A stretch of DNA of 32,039 nt. Source: CAYGBW01 sp964348185 (GTDB taxonomy: Bacteria; Desulfobacterota; BSN033; WVXP01). Each line of letters opens with the position of its first letter. Positions within the stretch are counted from its first letter, which is position 1. Positions 23,701-31,947 of the stretch are shown one piece after another. Where the stretch lies: NCBI GenBank assembly GCA_964348185.1, contig CAYGBW010000105.1, positions 1 to 32,039 on the forward strand. The letters run 5' to 3'. A model generated the notes under the pieces. The model ran no database searches. It saw nothing but the letters and a program-made list of their open reading frames with translations, and was not told the DNA's origin. A program made the position numbers and the translations under genes.

Positions 23701-24437
23701 GACTCTCCTTCTCTCTTCAATTCGTCGAGGGTTTTGCAATCCTCATCCGAGAGCGCTGCCCTTTCAAGAAGGTCTGGCCTCCTCAGCCACGTCCTTCGGA
23801 TAGACTCCTTCCTTCGCCACCGTTTGATCTCTCGATGATTCCCGGAGATGAGGACCTCGGGAATCCTCAGGCCCCGGAAGTTTCGAGGTTTCGTGTAGTG
23901 GGGATACTCGAGGAGCCCATCTGAAAAAGAGTCCTCGTGAGCCGCATTTTCGTGCCCTAAAACCCCACGAATCTGACGGGAGACCGCATCGATGATCACC
24001 ATGGCGGCGAGTTCCCCACCTGTCAGCACATAATCCCCAATGGAAATCTCCTCATCCACAACCTCAAGCCTCACGCGCTCATCAACTCCCTCGTATCGCC
24101 CACAGACAAGAACCAGATGAGGGTATTGAGCCAGCCTGCGCACATGGCCGGCACTGAGCAAAACGCCCTGGGGGCTCATCAGGATAACCCTGGCTGAGGG
24201 GGATGGTTTTTTGACAAACTCAATGGCCCGAACGAGAGGTTCAGGCTTCATCACCATCCCCCCTCCACCCCCGTAGGGAGTGTCGTCCACGACGCGGTGA
24301 CGACCTGGAGCAAAGTCCCGAATGTTATGGAGGGCGATTTCTATCTGCTTTTTGTCACGAGCCTTCCCCAGAACGCTCTCACTCAGCGGGGAATTGAACA
24401 TTCCGGGGAATAGTGTGAGCACATCAAATCGGATCAT
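23682..24437 (-). CDS. trmD: tRNA (guanine37-N1)-methyltransferase
   Basis: Methylates N1 of G37 next to the anticodon, preventing frameshifts (251 residues). The SAM-binding trefoil knot is shown by LMSPQGVLLS (87-96), CGRYEGVDERV (112-122) and ISIGDYVLTGGELA (131-144). Arg154 and catalytic Asp169 (HEDSFSDGLLEYPHYTKP) are in place. The N-terminus MIRFDVLTLFPGMF is typical. ATG 24437 overlaps the rimM end by 14 bases, and the 3' end overlaps the next methyltransferase gene. Confidence 0.97.
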   Translation of the reverse strand: MIRFDVLTLFPGMFNSPLSESVLGKARDKKQIEIALHNIRDFAPGRHRVVDDTPYGGGGGMVMKPEPLVRAIEFVKKPSPSARVILMSPQGVLLSAGHVRRLAQYPHLVLVCGRYEGVDERVRLEVVDEEISIGDYVLTGGELAAMVIIDAVSRQIRGVLGHENAAHEDSFSDGLLEYPHYTKPRNFRGLRIPEVLISGNHREIKRWRRKESIRRTWLRRPDLLERAALSDEDCKTLDELKREGESCRGVV

Positions 24438-24951
24438 CTCCCAACAACCCCTCCAAAGGGTCGATGATCATGCGCCGAGAGGCCGTATCAACCTGTTTGA
24501 TCACCGCTTCAGTGGCCGGGACAAGGAGCTCCTTTTCCCCCACCCTGATCACGAAGACGTCCGTGCCACCGGTGGGAATAATGCCCAGAACCTCTCCCAG
24601 CCGATCCCCTTTGACAGTTTCTACCTCCATGCCGATGAGGTCGGCCCAATAGTATTCTCCTGCTTCCAGTTTTGGAAATGCAGCCTTTTCCACCAGAATG
24701 GATGCTCCAACCAGACGTTCTGCCTGATCGACGCTGCCCACGTCTTTGAACTGGACGATGTAGAACTTCCGGTGAAGATTTGCCTTGATAACCTCATAGG
24801 ATTCCAGATTTCCAGACCCATCTGACAATAGAATCTTTCTGTAAGGGAAAAAGCCGGTTTCATCTTCGCCATAATATATTACACGGACTTTACCATGGAT
24901 TCCGTGAGTATTGACAATCTTACCAATAGAAATGAGCTCTCTTCTCTTCAA
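24424..24951 (-). CDS. rimM: 16S rRNA processing/ribosome maturation factor RimM
   Basis: Binds S19 and helps fold the 3' domain of 16S rRNA in the small subunit (175 residues). The N-terminal barrel begins ISIGKIVNTHGIHGKVRV, and the C-terminal PRC-barrel half includes YYWADLIGMEV and GIIPTGGTDVFVI, then MIIDPLEGLLGDD. The start is TTG 24951, two bases after the khpA stop and without a clear ribosome site of its own, so translation is probably coupled to khpA. Confidence 0.96.
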   Translation of the reverse strand: MKRRELISIGKIVNTHGIHGKVRVIYYGEDETGFFPYRKILLSDGSGNLESYEVIKANLHRKFYIVQFKDVGSVDQAERLVGASILVEKAAFPKLEAGEYYWADLIGMEVETVKGDRLGEVLGIIPTGGTDVFVIRVGEKELLVPATEAVIKQVDTASRRMIIDPLEGLLGDDPI

Positions 24952-24953
24952 GG

Positions 24954-25184
24954 TTACTCAATGATTTCAAGAACAGAGTGCTTTCTCAGTTTCGTTGAAG
25001 CGGCACTGAGAATCGTTCTCATTGCTTTTGCGGTTCTTCCCTGCTTCCCGATGACCTTTCCAAGGTCTTCTTTGGCTACGCTCAACTCGATCACGGATGT
25101 CCGTTCTCCCTCGATTTCAGCAACTCGGACGTGATCAGGGTTGTCGACCAACGCCTTTGCAATGTGTTCGATTAACTCCTTCAT
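24954..25184 (-). CDS. khpA: KH-domain RNA-binding protein KhpA
   Basis: A 76-residue single KH domain protein (formerly UPF0109). The nucleic-acid-binding loop GKVIGKQG is at 42-49. In other bacteria it partners KhpB and binds many RNAs. Its place between rpsP and rimM is standard. ATG 25184 has AGGAGG about six bases before it. Its stop lies two bases from the rimM start. Confidence 0.95.
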   Translation of the reverse strand: MKELIEHIAKALVDNPDHVRVAEIEGERTSVIELSVAKEDLGKVIGKQGRTAKAMRTILSAASTKLRKHSVLEIIE

Positions 25185-25237
25185 TTTCGCCCTCCTCTGG
25201 ATTATCCAAACCCCAAAGCCTCAGAATACAACATCCA

Positions 25238-25507
25238 TCAATTCCCCTTGCCTTCAGCCACTTTTTTGAAAAGTCCGACCTTTTTCATTAACTGTTTCAC
25301 GGTTTGTGAGGGTTGAGCGCCCTTACTCATCCATTTGAGAGCCTTTTCATCTTCAATGCGAATCACCGCGGGATCCTGGTTCGGATCATAGGTTCCGATT
25401 CTGTCGATAAACCTTCCGTCCCGGGGAGCCCTCGAGTCAGTCACCACGATACGGTAAAAGGGCCTCTTTTTGCCTCCAAATCGAGCGAGTCTGATCGTAA
25501 CCGCCAT
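25238..25507 (-). CDS. rpsP: 30S ribosomal protein S16
   Basis: A small-subunit protein needed for 30S assembly (89 residues). It begins MAVTIRLARFGGKKRPFYRI and continues VVTDSRAPRDGRFIDRIGTYDPN, the diagnostic S16 sequence. The frame extends to an ATG at 25525, but the GGAGG inside that extension lies correctly before ATG 25507, so I use 25507. It sits 53 bases after ffh in the same operon. Confidence 0.97.
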   Translation of the reverse strand: MAVTIRLARFGGKKRPFYRIVVTDSRAPRDGRFIDRIGTYDPNQDPAVIRIEDEKALKWMSKGAQPSQTVKQLMKKVGLFKKVAEGKGN

Positions 25508-25560
25508 TTTCTTTTTGACCTCCATCTGTGAATTGAAATCCTACGTGAGCAGTCTTCTCC

Positions 25561-26892
25561 TCAGAAGGGGAGGATTCCCTTCGCCAGTCCTCTCATTTGA
25601 CCCTTCTTCATTTTGCCCAGCATTTTGCGGGTCATCACGTACTGCTTGAGGAGCCGATTGACATCCTGAACCGTGGTGCCGCTCCCCTTGGCAATTCGCA
25701 ATCGCCTCTTCCCATTGATGAGGGTATGATTTCGTCTCTCCTGGGGAGTCATGGAATTGATGATTGCCTCAGTTCTCACCAGTTCCTTCTCTGCCTCGTG
25801 AAAGGAGCCCAGTCCCTTCACCCGATTCACTCCCGGTATCATCTTCAATAGACCCTCAAAAGAGCCAATCTTTCGAACGTGCACAAGCTGGTCCCTGAAA
25901 TCCTCCAGAGTAAACTCGGCTTTTCGAATCTTTCTTTCAAGCTCCTTGGCCTTTTCTTCGTCAAAAGCGGTTTGGGCCTTTTCGATAAGAGAGAGCACGT
26001 CACCCATGCCGAGAATACGGGAGGCCATCCGATCCGGGTGGAAGACCTCGATGGCATCGATCTTTTCACCGACCCCGATGTACTTGATGGGCTTCCCTGT
26101 CACCGCTCTGATCGAGAGGGCGGCTCCCCCCCTCGCATCGCCATCCATCTTGGTGAGGATCACCCCGTCAATGGACAACGCCTCATCAAAACTCTTGGCG
26201 ATGTTGACGGCATCCTGGCCCGTCATCGCATCTGCCACAAAAAGGATTTCTTTCGGCGAAAGGGTTTCCTTGATCTGTCGGAGCTCATTCATCAGCATTT
26301 CGTCGATATGAAGCCTCCCGGCTGTATCGATGAGAAGGGTGTCGCAGCCCAGTCTCACCGCGCTACTGTTGGCCTTTTGACAGATATCGACAGGACCCTC
26401 TCCCGGAAGAGGTTCATAGAAATCGACGTTGACCTGTGAGGCTAGGGTATGGAGTTGTTCCACAGCCGCCGGCCGGTAGGTGTCTGCAGGAACCATATAG
26501 GGCTTACGCCCCTTCTCCTTCAGCAACGTGGCCAATTTTGCAGCCGTAGTGGTCTTCCCACATCCGTGAAGTCCCACCAGCACAAGGGGAACTGGGGAAC
26601 TTCCAGAGAATTTGATCTGACGCGCTTCTGTTCCCATGAGTGCGACAAGTTCTTGGTGAACGATTTTGATAACCTGTTGTGCAGGGGTCAGACTCCCCAT
26701 GACCTCCTCGCCCACGGCTCGTTCACGGACGGACTGGATGAAATCTTTGACCACCCGGTAATGGACGTCCGCTTCAAGGAGGGCCATTCTTACCTCTCTG
26801 AGGGCATCCTGAATGTTCTGCTCTGTGAGCTTTCCGTGGCCTCGGAGCTTTTTGAAAACCAACGAAAGCTTGTCAGTTAAAAGATCAAACAT
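25561..26892 (-). CDS. ffh: Signal recognition particle GTPase
   Basis: The protein of the signal recognition particle (443 residues): it binds signal sequences at the ribosome with 4.5S RNA and docks with FtsY at the membrane. The N domain (1-95) precedes the G domain with GLHGCGKTT (107-115), DTAGR (189-193) and TKMDGDARGG (247-256). The methionine-rich M domain follows, with QRRNHTLINGKRRLRIAKG and a C-terminal MTRKMLGKMKKGQM. The P-loop has Cys111 where Ser or Ala is more usual, probably neutral. ATG 26892 has only a distant GAGG. It is first in the long operon behind a strong promoter. Confidence 0.98.
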   Translation of the reverse strand: MFDLLTDKLSLVFKKLRGHGKLTEQNIQDALREVRMALLEADVHYRVVKDFIQSVRERAVGEEVMGSLTPAQQVIKIVHQELVALMGTEARQIKFSGSSPVPLVLVGLHGCGKTTTAAKLATLLKEKGRKPYMVPADTYRPAAVEQLHTLASQVNVDFYEPLPGEGPVDICQKANSSAVRLGCDTLLIDTAGRLHIDEMLMNELRQIKETLSPKEILFVADAMTGQDAVNIAKSFDEALSIDGVILTKMDGDARGGAALSIRAVTGKPIKYIGVGEKIDAIEVFHPDRMASRILGMGDVLSLIEKAQTAFDEEKAKELERKIRKAEFTLEDFRDQLVHVRKIGSFEGLLKMIPGVNRVKGLGSFHEAEKELVRTEAIINSMTPQERRNHTLINGKRRLRIAKGSGTTVQDVNRLLKQYVMTRKMLGKMKKGQMRGLAKGILPF

Positions 26893-26936
26893 AGATCGAG
26901 ACGAACCTCGCTCTCAATTCTCACCGCAAACCACGA

Positions 26937-26965
26937 ATATTAAACATTTTGGAGGAGTTTGTCAA
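26937..26965 (-). promoter_or_regulatory. Strong sigma70 promoter of the ffh-rpsP-trmD-rplS-yraN operon
   Basis: On the - strand TTGACA (complement of 26960-26965), a 17-base spacer and TAATAT (complement of 26937-26942). A start near 26930 gives a leader of about 38 bases to ATG 26892. No other strong promoter is seen inside the operon. Confidence 0.8.
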
Positions 26966-27127
26966 ATTGGGGGCATGCTCGTTCGTCAGTGAAACACCCA
27001 TGGAAGATGGCCTTGCCTCTTTCGGGTTTGTCATTCGATTGAGGCATCTCACCTGGCTAAGACGCCGGGAACCCGGTCATTGAGGATGATGACACGTCGG
27101 TACCAGCCCTTTCGAACACCTTTTCGG

Positions 27128-27943
27128 CTACATGGGTGCCAACGTGGATCCTCGAAAGAAGTCTATACCCGTGGTCGTCTCTGTCTCCTTCCACTCTGTC
27201 TTCAGAATCTCCTTGGCCCTTGAGGCGTATTCACTGTTCGGGTATCGGCGGGTGATTTCGAGAAAGGCCGCCTTGGCCTTGTTTTCAAGGGACAGATTCA
27301 TAGACGCTTTGCCCAGATAGAATAGGGCTTTGGGAGCCAGTCCCGTGTCGGCATACTCGTTGAGAATCCTCTCGAACCGGGTGGCTGCGCCTCGATAGTT
27401 TTTTCTCTTGTAGTAGAATCTTCCGACCAAGAACTCATGTTCTGCTAGACTCCGACGGCAGATCGGAATCTTCTCTCTGGCGGTCTTTGTGAAGATGCTG
27501 GGAGGATAGTTCTCCACTAGGTACTGAAAATTGGAGATGGCCTTTCGAGCCGGAGTCTGATCCCGGTCCGGCGATTTGATCTGCTCAAAGTACGCCTGGC
27601 CGATTTGGAATAGGATGTAAGGGATATCCTCGTGGTAAGGGTGCAGTTTCCGAAATTCTTCGTAGATTGCAATGGCCTCCTCGTATTCGGTCAGGAAGAA
27701 ATGGCAGTCGGCGGTCCTTATTTCTGCACGAAGGGAATACGGCGACTCGGGGTAGTAGCTTTTGACATCCTTGAAAACCTCCATGGCGCTTACATACCTC
27801 CCCCGATTGAAAAGGGACAACCCCTTCATATAGAGTTTATCCGGCCCCCCCGCGAATGATCCCTCTTTGCTTTTTGCGGAGCATGCGCCAAGGATCAAGA
27901 GCACCAAGAGAAGTAATGGAAGAGGTTTTTTTCTATCAGACAT
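27128..27943 (-). CDS. bamD: Outer membrane assembly lipoprotein BamD
   Basis: A periplasmic lipoprotein (271 residues) of the BAM complex, which inserts beta-barrel proteins into the outer membrane. It begins MSDRKKPLPLLLLVLLILGAC, a lipoprotein signal with lipidated Cys21. Five TPR-like repeats follow, including YMKGLSLFNRGRYVSAMEVF, AIAIYEEFRKLHPYHEDI, YILFQIGQAYFEQI and RDQTPARKAISNFQYLVENY, the last being the BamD signature. The frame remains open to 28141, but the extra 66 residues would bury the signal peptide, so ATG 27943 is the start. It has its own promoter and is divergent from rsmG. Confidence 0.93.
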   Translation of the reverse strand: MSDRKKPLPLLLLVLLILGACSAKSKEGSFAGGPDKLYMKGLSLFNRGRYVSAMEVFKDVKSYYPESPYSLRAEIRTADCHFFLTEYEEAIAIYEEFRKLHPYHEDIPYILFQIGQAYFEQIKSPDRDQTPARKAISNFQYLVENYPPSIFTKTAREKIPICRRSLAEHEFLVGRFYYKRKNYRGAATRFERILNEYADTGLAPKALFYLGKASMNLSLENKAKAAFLEITRRYPNSEYASRAKEILKTEWKETETTTGIDFFRGSTLAPM

Positions 27944-27984
27944 GATCTTCACCAGAATCAGGATTAGAGGAAATATAATGACTA

Positions 27985-28014
27985 AGTATGGGATTAAAGC
28001 ATGGCGGATGTCAA
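27985..28014 (-). promoter_or_regulatory. Probable sigma70 promoter of bamD
   Basis: On the - strand TTGACA (complement of 28009-28014), an 18-base spacer and CATACT (complement of 27985-27990). The -35 is perfect and the -10 matches four of six. It lies about 40 bases before ATG 27943. Confidence 0.5.
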
Positions 28015-28192
28015 GGAAAATTGTGTTAAACTCTCTTGAACCCTTCGCGGAAAAGCATGCCCTCACATAGATTAATGGGTCAGGGGTTAGCACGGAGCCA
28101 TCGGTAGAATCAACAGGGACACGCAATCTTTGACTGTCCAACCACGGGAGGCGTGTTTGCCAGGGGCGACAGTGAAGGGGGAATGTTGATCG

Positions 28193-28891
28193 ATGCCTGG
28201 GAAAAGGGCGAAAGGATCCGACAAGAGTCGGGTGCCCACAATGGAAAATCGCGGGCTTCTCATAGAGGGAGCCCGGCTTCTTGGAGCCCCGCTAGATGCC
28301 AATCAGGTGGACGCATTTGAGCGATTCCTCGGCGAATTGACGCGATGGAATCGGACAATGAATCTCACTGCTCTCCGGGAGGAACGGGCTATCATCGTTC
28401 AGCATTTTCTGGATTCCCTCACCCTGGTGAGACATCTTCCCCGAGACGTCTCCCTTTTGGATATTGGGTCAGGAGCGGGTTTCCCGGGATTGCCCTTGAA
28501 GATCGCCAGGCCAGGCCTCCGTGTGGTTCTCTTGGAAGCATCGAGGGAAAAGACCTATTTTCACAAACACATCATCCGATCTCTCAATCTTTCGGATATT
28601 CGAAGCGTCTGGGGGAGGAGCGACCAGGTCGAGATCAGAAGGGCTATGGGTCATCGCTTCGACGCCGTGGTTTTCAGGGCCTTGTCGCCCCTAGAAGTCG
28701 CTCTGAGAGAGGCAAGGCATTTTATCCACAGTGGGGGAACGATCATCGCGATGCGGGGAAGGGATGTGAGCGTCCCGATTCCCCCGGAGTCCCTTTCTCT
28801 GACCCTGCATCGGACTGTTTCTATCGATCTGCCATTTGATCGAATAAGGAGGAACCTGATGCTCTTCAGAAGGACGCCTGTTCCGGGGTAA
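28193..28891 (+). CDS. rsmG: 16S rRNA (guanine527-N7)-methyltransferase RsmG
   Basis: Methylates G527 of 16S rRNA (232 residues); loss in other bacteria gives low-level streptomycin resistance. Landmarks: WNRTMNLTA (52-60), QHFLDSL (70-76), the SAM site LLDIGSGAGFPG (88-99), LLEASREKTYFH and VVFRALSPLE. The N-terminal 18 residues before MENRG are basic and atypical, so ATG 28241 could be the true start. The order rsmG-parA-parB is the common gidB-soj-spo0J arrangement, here without mnmG in front. A perfect DnaA box (TTATCCACA, 28722-28730) lies inside the gene but is alone. Confidence 0.95.
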   Translation: MPGKRAKGSDKSRVPTMENRGLLIEGARLLGAPLDANQVDAFERFLGELTRWNRTMNLTALREERAIIVQHFLDSLTLVRHLPRDVSLLDIGSGAGFPGLPLKIARPGLRVVLLEASREKTYFHKHIIRSLNLSDIRSVWGRSDQVEIRRAMGHRFDAVVFRALSPLEVALREARHFIHSGGTIIAMRGRDVSVPIPPESLSLTLHRTVSIDLPFDRIRRNLMLFRRTPVPG

Positions 28892-28970
28892 ACTGTCCCC
28901 TCATCTCCCTTCCTCCCGGCCTAAAGGAGATTCACCTGCAGTATTTTCTGAGTGGCAACGAAAGGGTGCT

Positions 28971-28998
28971 TTTAAAAGACGGAGGGTTATGTTAGAAT
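28971..28998 (+). promoter_or_regulatory. Possible extended -10 promoter before parA
   Basis: TGTTAGAAT (28990-28998) is an extended -10 element; TTTAAA (28971-28976) lies 16 bases before the hexamer as a moderate -35. It would start transcription about 38 bases before ATG 29043. Confidence 0.35.
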
Positions 28999-29042
28999 TG
29001 CATAGGCTCGATTCAGGCACGTCAGACGGTTCTTGAGAGACC

Positions 29043-29819
29043 ATGGCAAAAATCATTTCTGTTGCTAATCAGAAAGGTGGGGTGGGAAAGACCACGACAG
29101 CCACGAATCTGTCGGCTTCCCTAGCGGTTGCCGAGAAAAGAACCCTTCTGGTGGATATTGATCCTCAGGCCAATTCTACCAGTGGCTTTGGGTTCAACAA
29201 GAGCGAACTCGGAGAGACGATTTACCATGCCATTGTCAGGGGCAACAGCCTTCGACGGGCCGTTCTAAAGACCGCTCTCCCCTTTCTGGATCTTGCTGCC
29301 TCCAACACCGATCTTATTGGAGCAGAAATTGAACTGATTGATAAGGTGGACCGGGAACAAAAACTCAAGATCCTATTAAGAGAAATCGAACACAACTATG
29401 ACTTTGTGCTCATCGACTGCCCACCATCCCTGGGACTCTTAACTGTCAATTCTCTGACAGCTTCTCACTCTGTCATCATTCCCCTTCAATGCGAGTACTA
29501 TGCCATGGAGGGACTCGGCCAGTTGATGAGAACGATTTCTCTCATCAGGGGTCGCCTGAATCCATCGCTCTCAATCGAAGGTATCCTCCTTACGATGTTC
29601 GACCGTAGGAACAATCTTGCCCATCAGGTGGTCCAGGAGGTAAAGAGCCATTTTGGCGACAAGGTCTTCAAGACAATCATTCCGCGGAACGTGCGGCTCA
29701 GCGAGGCTCCCAGCCATGGAAAACCGGTCATTCTCTATGATATCCAGTCCACGGGTTCGGAAAGTTACCTGAGCCTGGCAAAGGAAGTCCTGCTGAATGG
29801 GGGAAACGGGCATGGGTAA
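29043..29819 (+). CDS. parA: Chromosome partitioning ATPase ParA (Soj)
   Basis: A Walker-type ATPase that moves ParB-bound origins by cycling on and off the nucleoid (258 residues). The deviant Walker A motif is KGGVGKTTTA (11-20); the A' motif is VDIDPQANSTSG; Walker B is LIDCPPSLG. It lacks an N-terminal DNA-binding extension, which is typical of chromosomal ParA. The ribosome site is a modest GAGAG before ATG 29043. Its end overlaps the parB start. Together with ParB it points to active origin segregation, and the adjacent bactofilin may anchor the system at a pole. Confidence 0.97.
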   Translation: MAKIISVANQKGGVGKTTTATNLSASLAVAEKRTLLVDIDPQANSTSGFGFNKSELGETIYHAIVRGNSLRRAVLKTALPFLDLAASNTDLIGAEIELIDKVDREQKLKILLREIEHNYDFVLIDCPPSLGLLTVNSLTASHSVIIPLQCEYYAMEGLGQLMRTISLIRGRLNPSLSIEGILLTMFDRRNNLAHQVVQEVKSHFGDKVFKTIIPRNVRLSEAPSHGKPVILYDIQSTGSESYLSLAKEVLLNGGNGHG

Positions 29820-30666
29820 GAGGGTGGCTCTTGGAAAAGGCTTGGGGGCACTCATCCCCGACGTGGAGCGAGAAAGGGGAGAGCTTTTCCTCTGTGGCAT
29901 CGAGGAGATCGTTCCACACCAGAGGCAGCCTCGGAAGCGATTCGACGAGGAAAAAATCAGGGAACTGGCGGAATCAATAAAGGAAAAGGGCATCCTTGAA
30001 CCCCTCTTAGTGAGGAAATCTGGAGAGGCCTATGAGCTGATCGTCGGGGAGCGGCGCTGGCGGGCCGCCCAGAAAGCCGGCCTCAGGGAAGTCCCAGTGC
30101 TTCTGAAGGACGTTTCCAATCGGGAGGCTCTTGAACTGGCCCTGGTGGAAAATCTCCAGAGGGAGAATCTTGGAATCCTAGAGGAGGCTGAAGGATACCG
30201 AGTTTTGATTGATGAATTTCGATTCACTCAGGAGGAACTCGCCCGAAGAATCGGGAAGGACCGTACCTCGGTCACCAACACGTTAAGGCTCCTCCGCCTT
30301 CCCAATGAGGTGAAAGAGAAGCTGGCGGATTCCTCTCTATCCCCGGGTCATGGGAGGGCTCTGCTTGGCTTGCCGACTGAAGCGGATCAGAAGGAGGCCT
30401 GTCGGATGGTCATCAGAAAGGGCCTCTCCGTTCGGGAGACAGAAAAGCTGGTGGGGAGATGGGGAGGGAGGAAGCCGACCTCTTCGAAACCCGGAGAGTC
30501 GGAGGATTCCGGATGGAAACCACTGCAAGAGGAATTGAGGAGATTTCTGAGTACCCGGGTCCACATCTCAAGGACCGGAAAGGGGGGAAGGATTGTGATC
30601 GAATTCTACTCCCCTGCTGAACTCCAGAGACTCATGGACCTAATCCTAGGTGAGAAAGGAGCCTGA
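29812..30666 (+). CDS. parB: Chromosome partitioning protein ParB (Spo0J)
   Basis: The DNA-clamp protein that loads at parS and slides as a CTP-dependent ring (284 residues). The N-terminal ALGKGLGALIP (6-16) is the ParA-contact segment. The CTP-binding boxes include QPRKRFDEEKIRELAESI (39-56), ELIVGERRWRAA (75-86) with the GERRxRA motif, and LVENLQREN (111-119). The helix-turn-helix FTQEELARRIGKDRTSV spans 138-154. A variable linker (about 210-235) leads to the C-terminal dimer domain. I chose ATG 29812, which overlaps the parA stop and has GGGGAA seven bases upstream, over ATG 29797. Confidence 0.97.
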   Translation: MGKRVALGKGLGALIPDVERERGELFLCGIEEIVPHQRQPRKRFDEEKIRELAESIKEKGILEPLLVRKSGEAYELIVGERRWRAAQKAGLREVPVLLKDVSNREALELALVENLQRENLGILEEAEGYRVLIDEFRFTQEELARRIGKDRTSVTNTLRLLRLPNEVKEKLADSSLSPGHGRALLGLPTEADQKEACRMVIRKGLSVRETEKLVGRWGGRKPTSSKPGESEDSGWKPLQEELRRFLSTRVHISRTGKGGRIVIEFYSPAELQRLMDLILGEKGA

Positions 30667-30668
30667 AA

Positions 30669-31112
30669 ATGATCGGTGCCAAGGATCAGAAGGGATTGCC
30701 CAGGGCGGAGGAGGTTAACGCCTTCCTCGGAAAAGGGACAACCTTTGAAGGGAAAATGACTTTTGAGGGGATTTTTCGTCTTGACGGGAAGTTTGATGGG
30801 GAGATTTTTGCTGGAGATTCCCTGATTATTGGAGAGACGGGCGAGGTCAATGCCCAGATCAACGTTAACGCCCTAATTGTGAACGGAAAGGTAAGCGGCA
30901 ATATTGCGGCCAAAACCCGGGTGGAGATCTACCCTCCTGGTACCGTCCACGGCAATATCAAAACACCCATTCTGATCATTTCGGAAGGCGCCATATTCGA
31001 GGGGAACTGCCAGATGGGAAAAGAAGAGGCCAGGCGGGATGAAAAGGTCTCTGTCCTAAAGATGAAGGGAGACGACACGGGAGAGAGAGCGGGAAAAGAG
31101 ACTGAGAAATAG
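30669..31112 (+). CDS. Bactofilin (polymer-forming cytoskeletal protein)
   Basis: A self-polymerising beta-helix protein (DUF583 family, 147 residues) used as a scaffold for cell shape, polarity or, in myxobacteria, for positioning the ParABS machinery. The core (about 18-113) shows the repeated short strands FLGKGTTFEGKMTFEG, FDGEIFAG, GEVNAQINV and VSGNIAAKTRVEI. Both ends are charged and likely disordered, and the N-terminus is not a membrane anchor. AAGGAG lies eight bases before ATG 30669, and the gene starts two bases after parB. The tight linkage to parAB supports a segregation-related role, which is inference. Confidence 0.93.
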   Translation: MIGAKDQKGLPRAEEVNAFLGKGTTFEGKMTFEGIFRLDGKFDGEIFAGDSLIIGETGEVNAQINVNALIVNGKVSGNIAAKTRVEIYPPGTVHGNIKTPILIISEGAIFEGNCQMGKEEARRDEKVSVLKMKGDDTGERAGKETEK

Positions 31113-31638
31113 TCGCGTTTCTTAAGCGTATTACCTTGAGGTCCCGAACTCAAGACCGCTGTCTTGTGGATGCCCGGGATTGCCTGCAAAAGAGACATAT
31201 CCTGGAGTTTTTTTTCAAATCTTATCCTTTTCGTCCGTTAATCCACGCAACGAAATTGTACCACAGATCTCGCACTCTTCGACAAACAATGCATCAGTGA
31301 ATGATGGTTTCACGACTGAAGCGTCCCCAAAGGGAGATCCCTGTGGTTATCTTTACTGGGTCGACTCTATTCCCGAGGCTCCGAGGGCGACGGACTTTTT
31401 CCAAAAGGCCTCATCACAGCCAGGGAGTCAGCAAGGGTCAGATGGCAACAGGCTGTTGGCAAAATCCTTTCGGCTTTTCTCTGAGGTTTCTCGAGAAGCC
31501 TTCGTGGTCTGCCCGAAGACTTCTTTGTGAACAAATGGACCCGGGGAAGGAGTCTAGAGCGATTATGGAAACTCCGAGATGGGGGGATAGAGACCGAGGA
31601 GACGCTTGGAAGAAAACCGGACGAGAGGGGGACCTGTT
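31113..31638. other. Gap of about 525 bp between bactofilin and V-ATPase genes
   Basis: The first 100 bases hold the operon terminator. The rest has open frames but none with a ribosome site or protein-like pattern. An imperfect half-site of the parS type (GTTTCACG, near 31307) is present without its partner half. No clear promoter for the V-ATPase operon is visible. Confidence 0.45.
31174..31215 (+). terminator. Terminator of the rsmG-parAB-bactofilin group
   Basis: CCGGGAT (31174-31180) pairs with ATCCTGG (31199-31205) with one G-U pair and an 18-base loop; AG and eight T (31208-31215) follow. A second small inverted repeat, CTTGAG/CTCAAG, lies just upstream. Confidence 0.65.
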
Positions 31639-31944
31639 TTGGCAGAGGATCTGATCAAGAAGATAAAAGAGGCTGAGCAGGAGGCACGGAGCATGCTTCG
31701 GGAAGCGGAAGCCAACGCCTCTCGGGTCGTCACAGAGGCCGAGGGGAGGCGAAGTTGCCGACTCACGGAGGCCCAGAGGGCAGCACGGCAGAAGGTAGAG
31801 GAAGCTTCAGACCGGGCAAGCCGTGAGGCCGAGGAGGAGATAGGAGAATTGAAAGAGAAGCAAAAAGCCCGGATTGAGGAACTCCGTTCTAGAGCCATGG
31901 AGCACATGGATGAGGCTGTCCAGTGTATTACGGAAAGGATCTAG
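31639..31944 (+). CDS. V-type ATPase G/H-like peripheral stalk subunit
   Basis: A long charged coiled coil of 101 residues (AEDLIKKIKEAEQEARSML, then heptads rich in Glu, Ala and Arg to the end), as in subunit G/H (NtpF/AhaH-like) of bacterial V/A-type ATPases. It forms the stator that links the catalytic head to the membrane part. TTG 31639 has GAGGGGG about eight bases upstream and gives MAEDLIKKI; TTG 31606 is an alternative. It is followed three bases later by the gene for subunit I, which is the usual order and supports the call. Confidence 0.82.
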   Translation: MAEDLIKKIKEAEQEARSMLREAEANASRVVTEAEGRRSCRLTEAQRAARQKVEEASDRASREAEEEIGELKEKQKARIEELRSRAMEHMDEAVQCITERI

Positions 31945-31947
31945 TCC

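Noticed and set aside
27134..27150. Second sigma54-like site on the - strand at the end of bamD
   Set aside because: GG and GC spacing fits, but the -12 half is poor, it lies inside coding sequence, and ffh already has a strong sigma70 promoter nearer.
28722..28730. Perfect DnaA box TTATCCACA inside rsmG, near parAB
   Set aside because: Only one perfect box was seen, inside a coding region, with no cluster and no AT-rich unwinding segment. It is not enough to call an origin.
31180..31530. 116-codon + strand frame after bactofilin
   Set aside because: It begins inside the terminator, has no ribosome site, and its composition is not protein-like.
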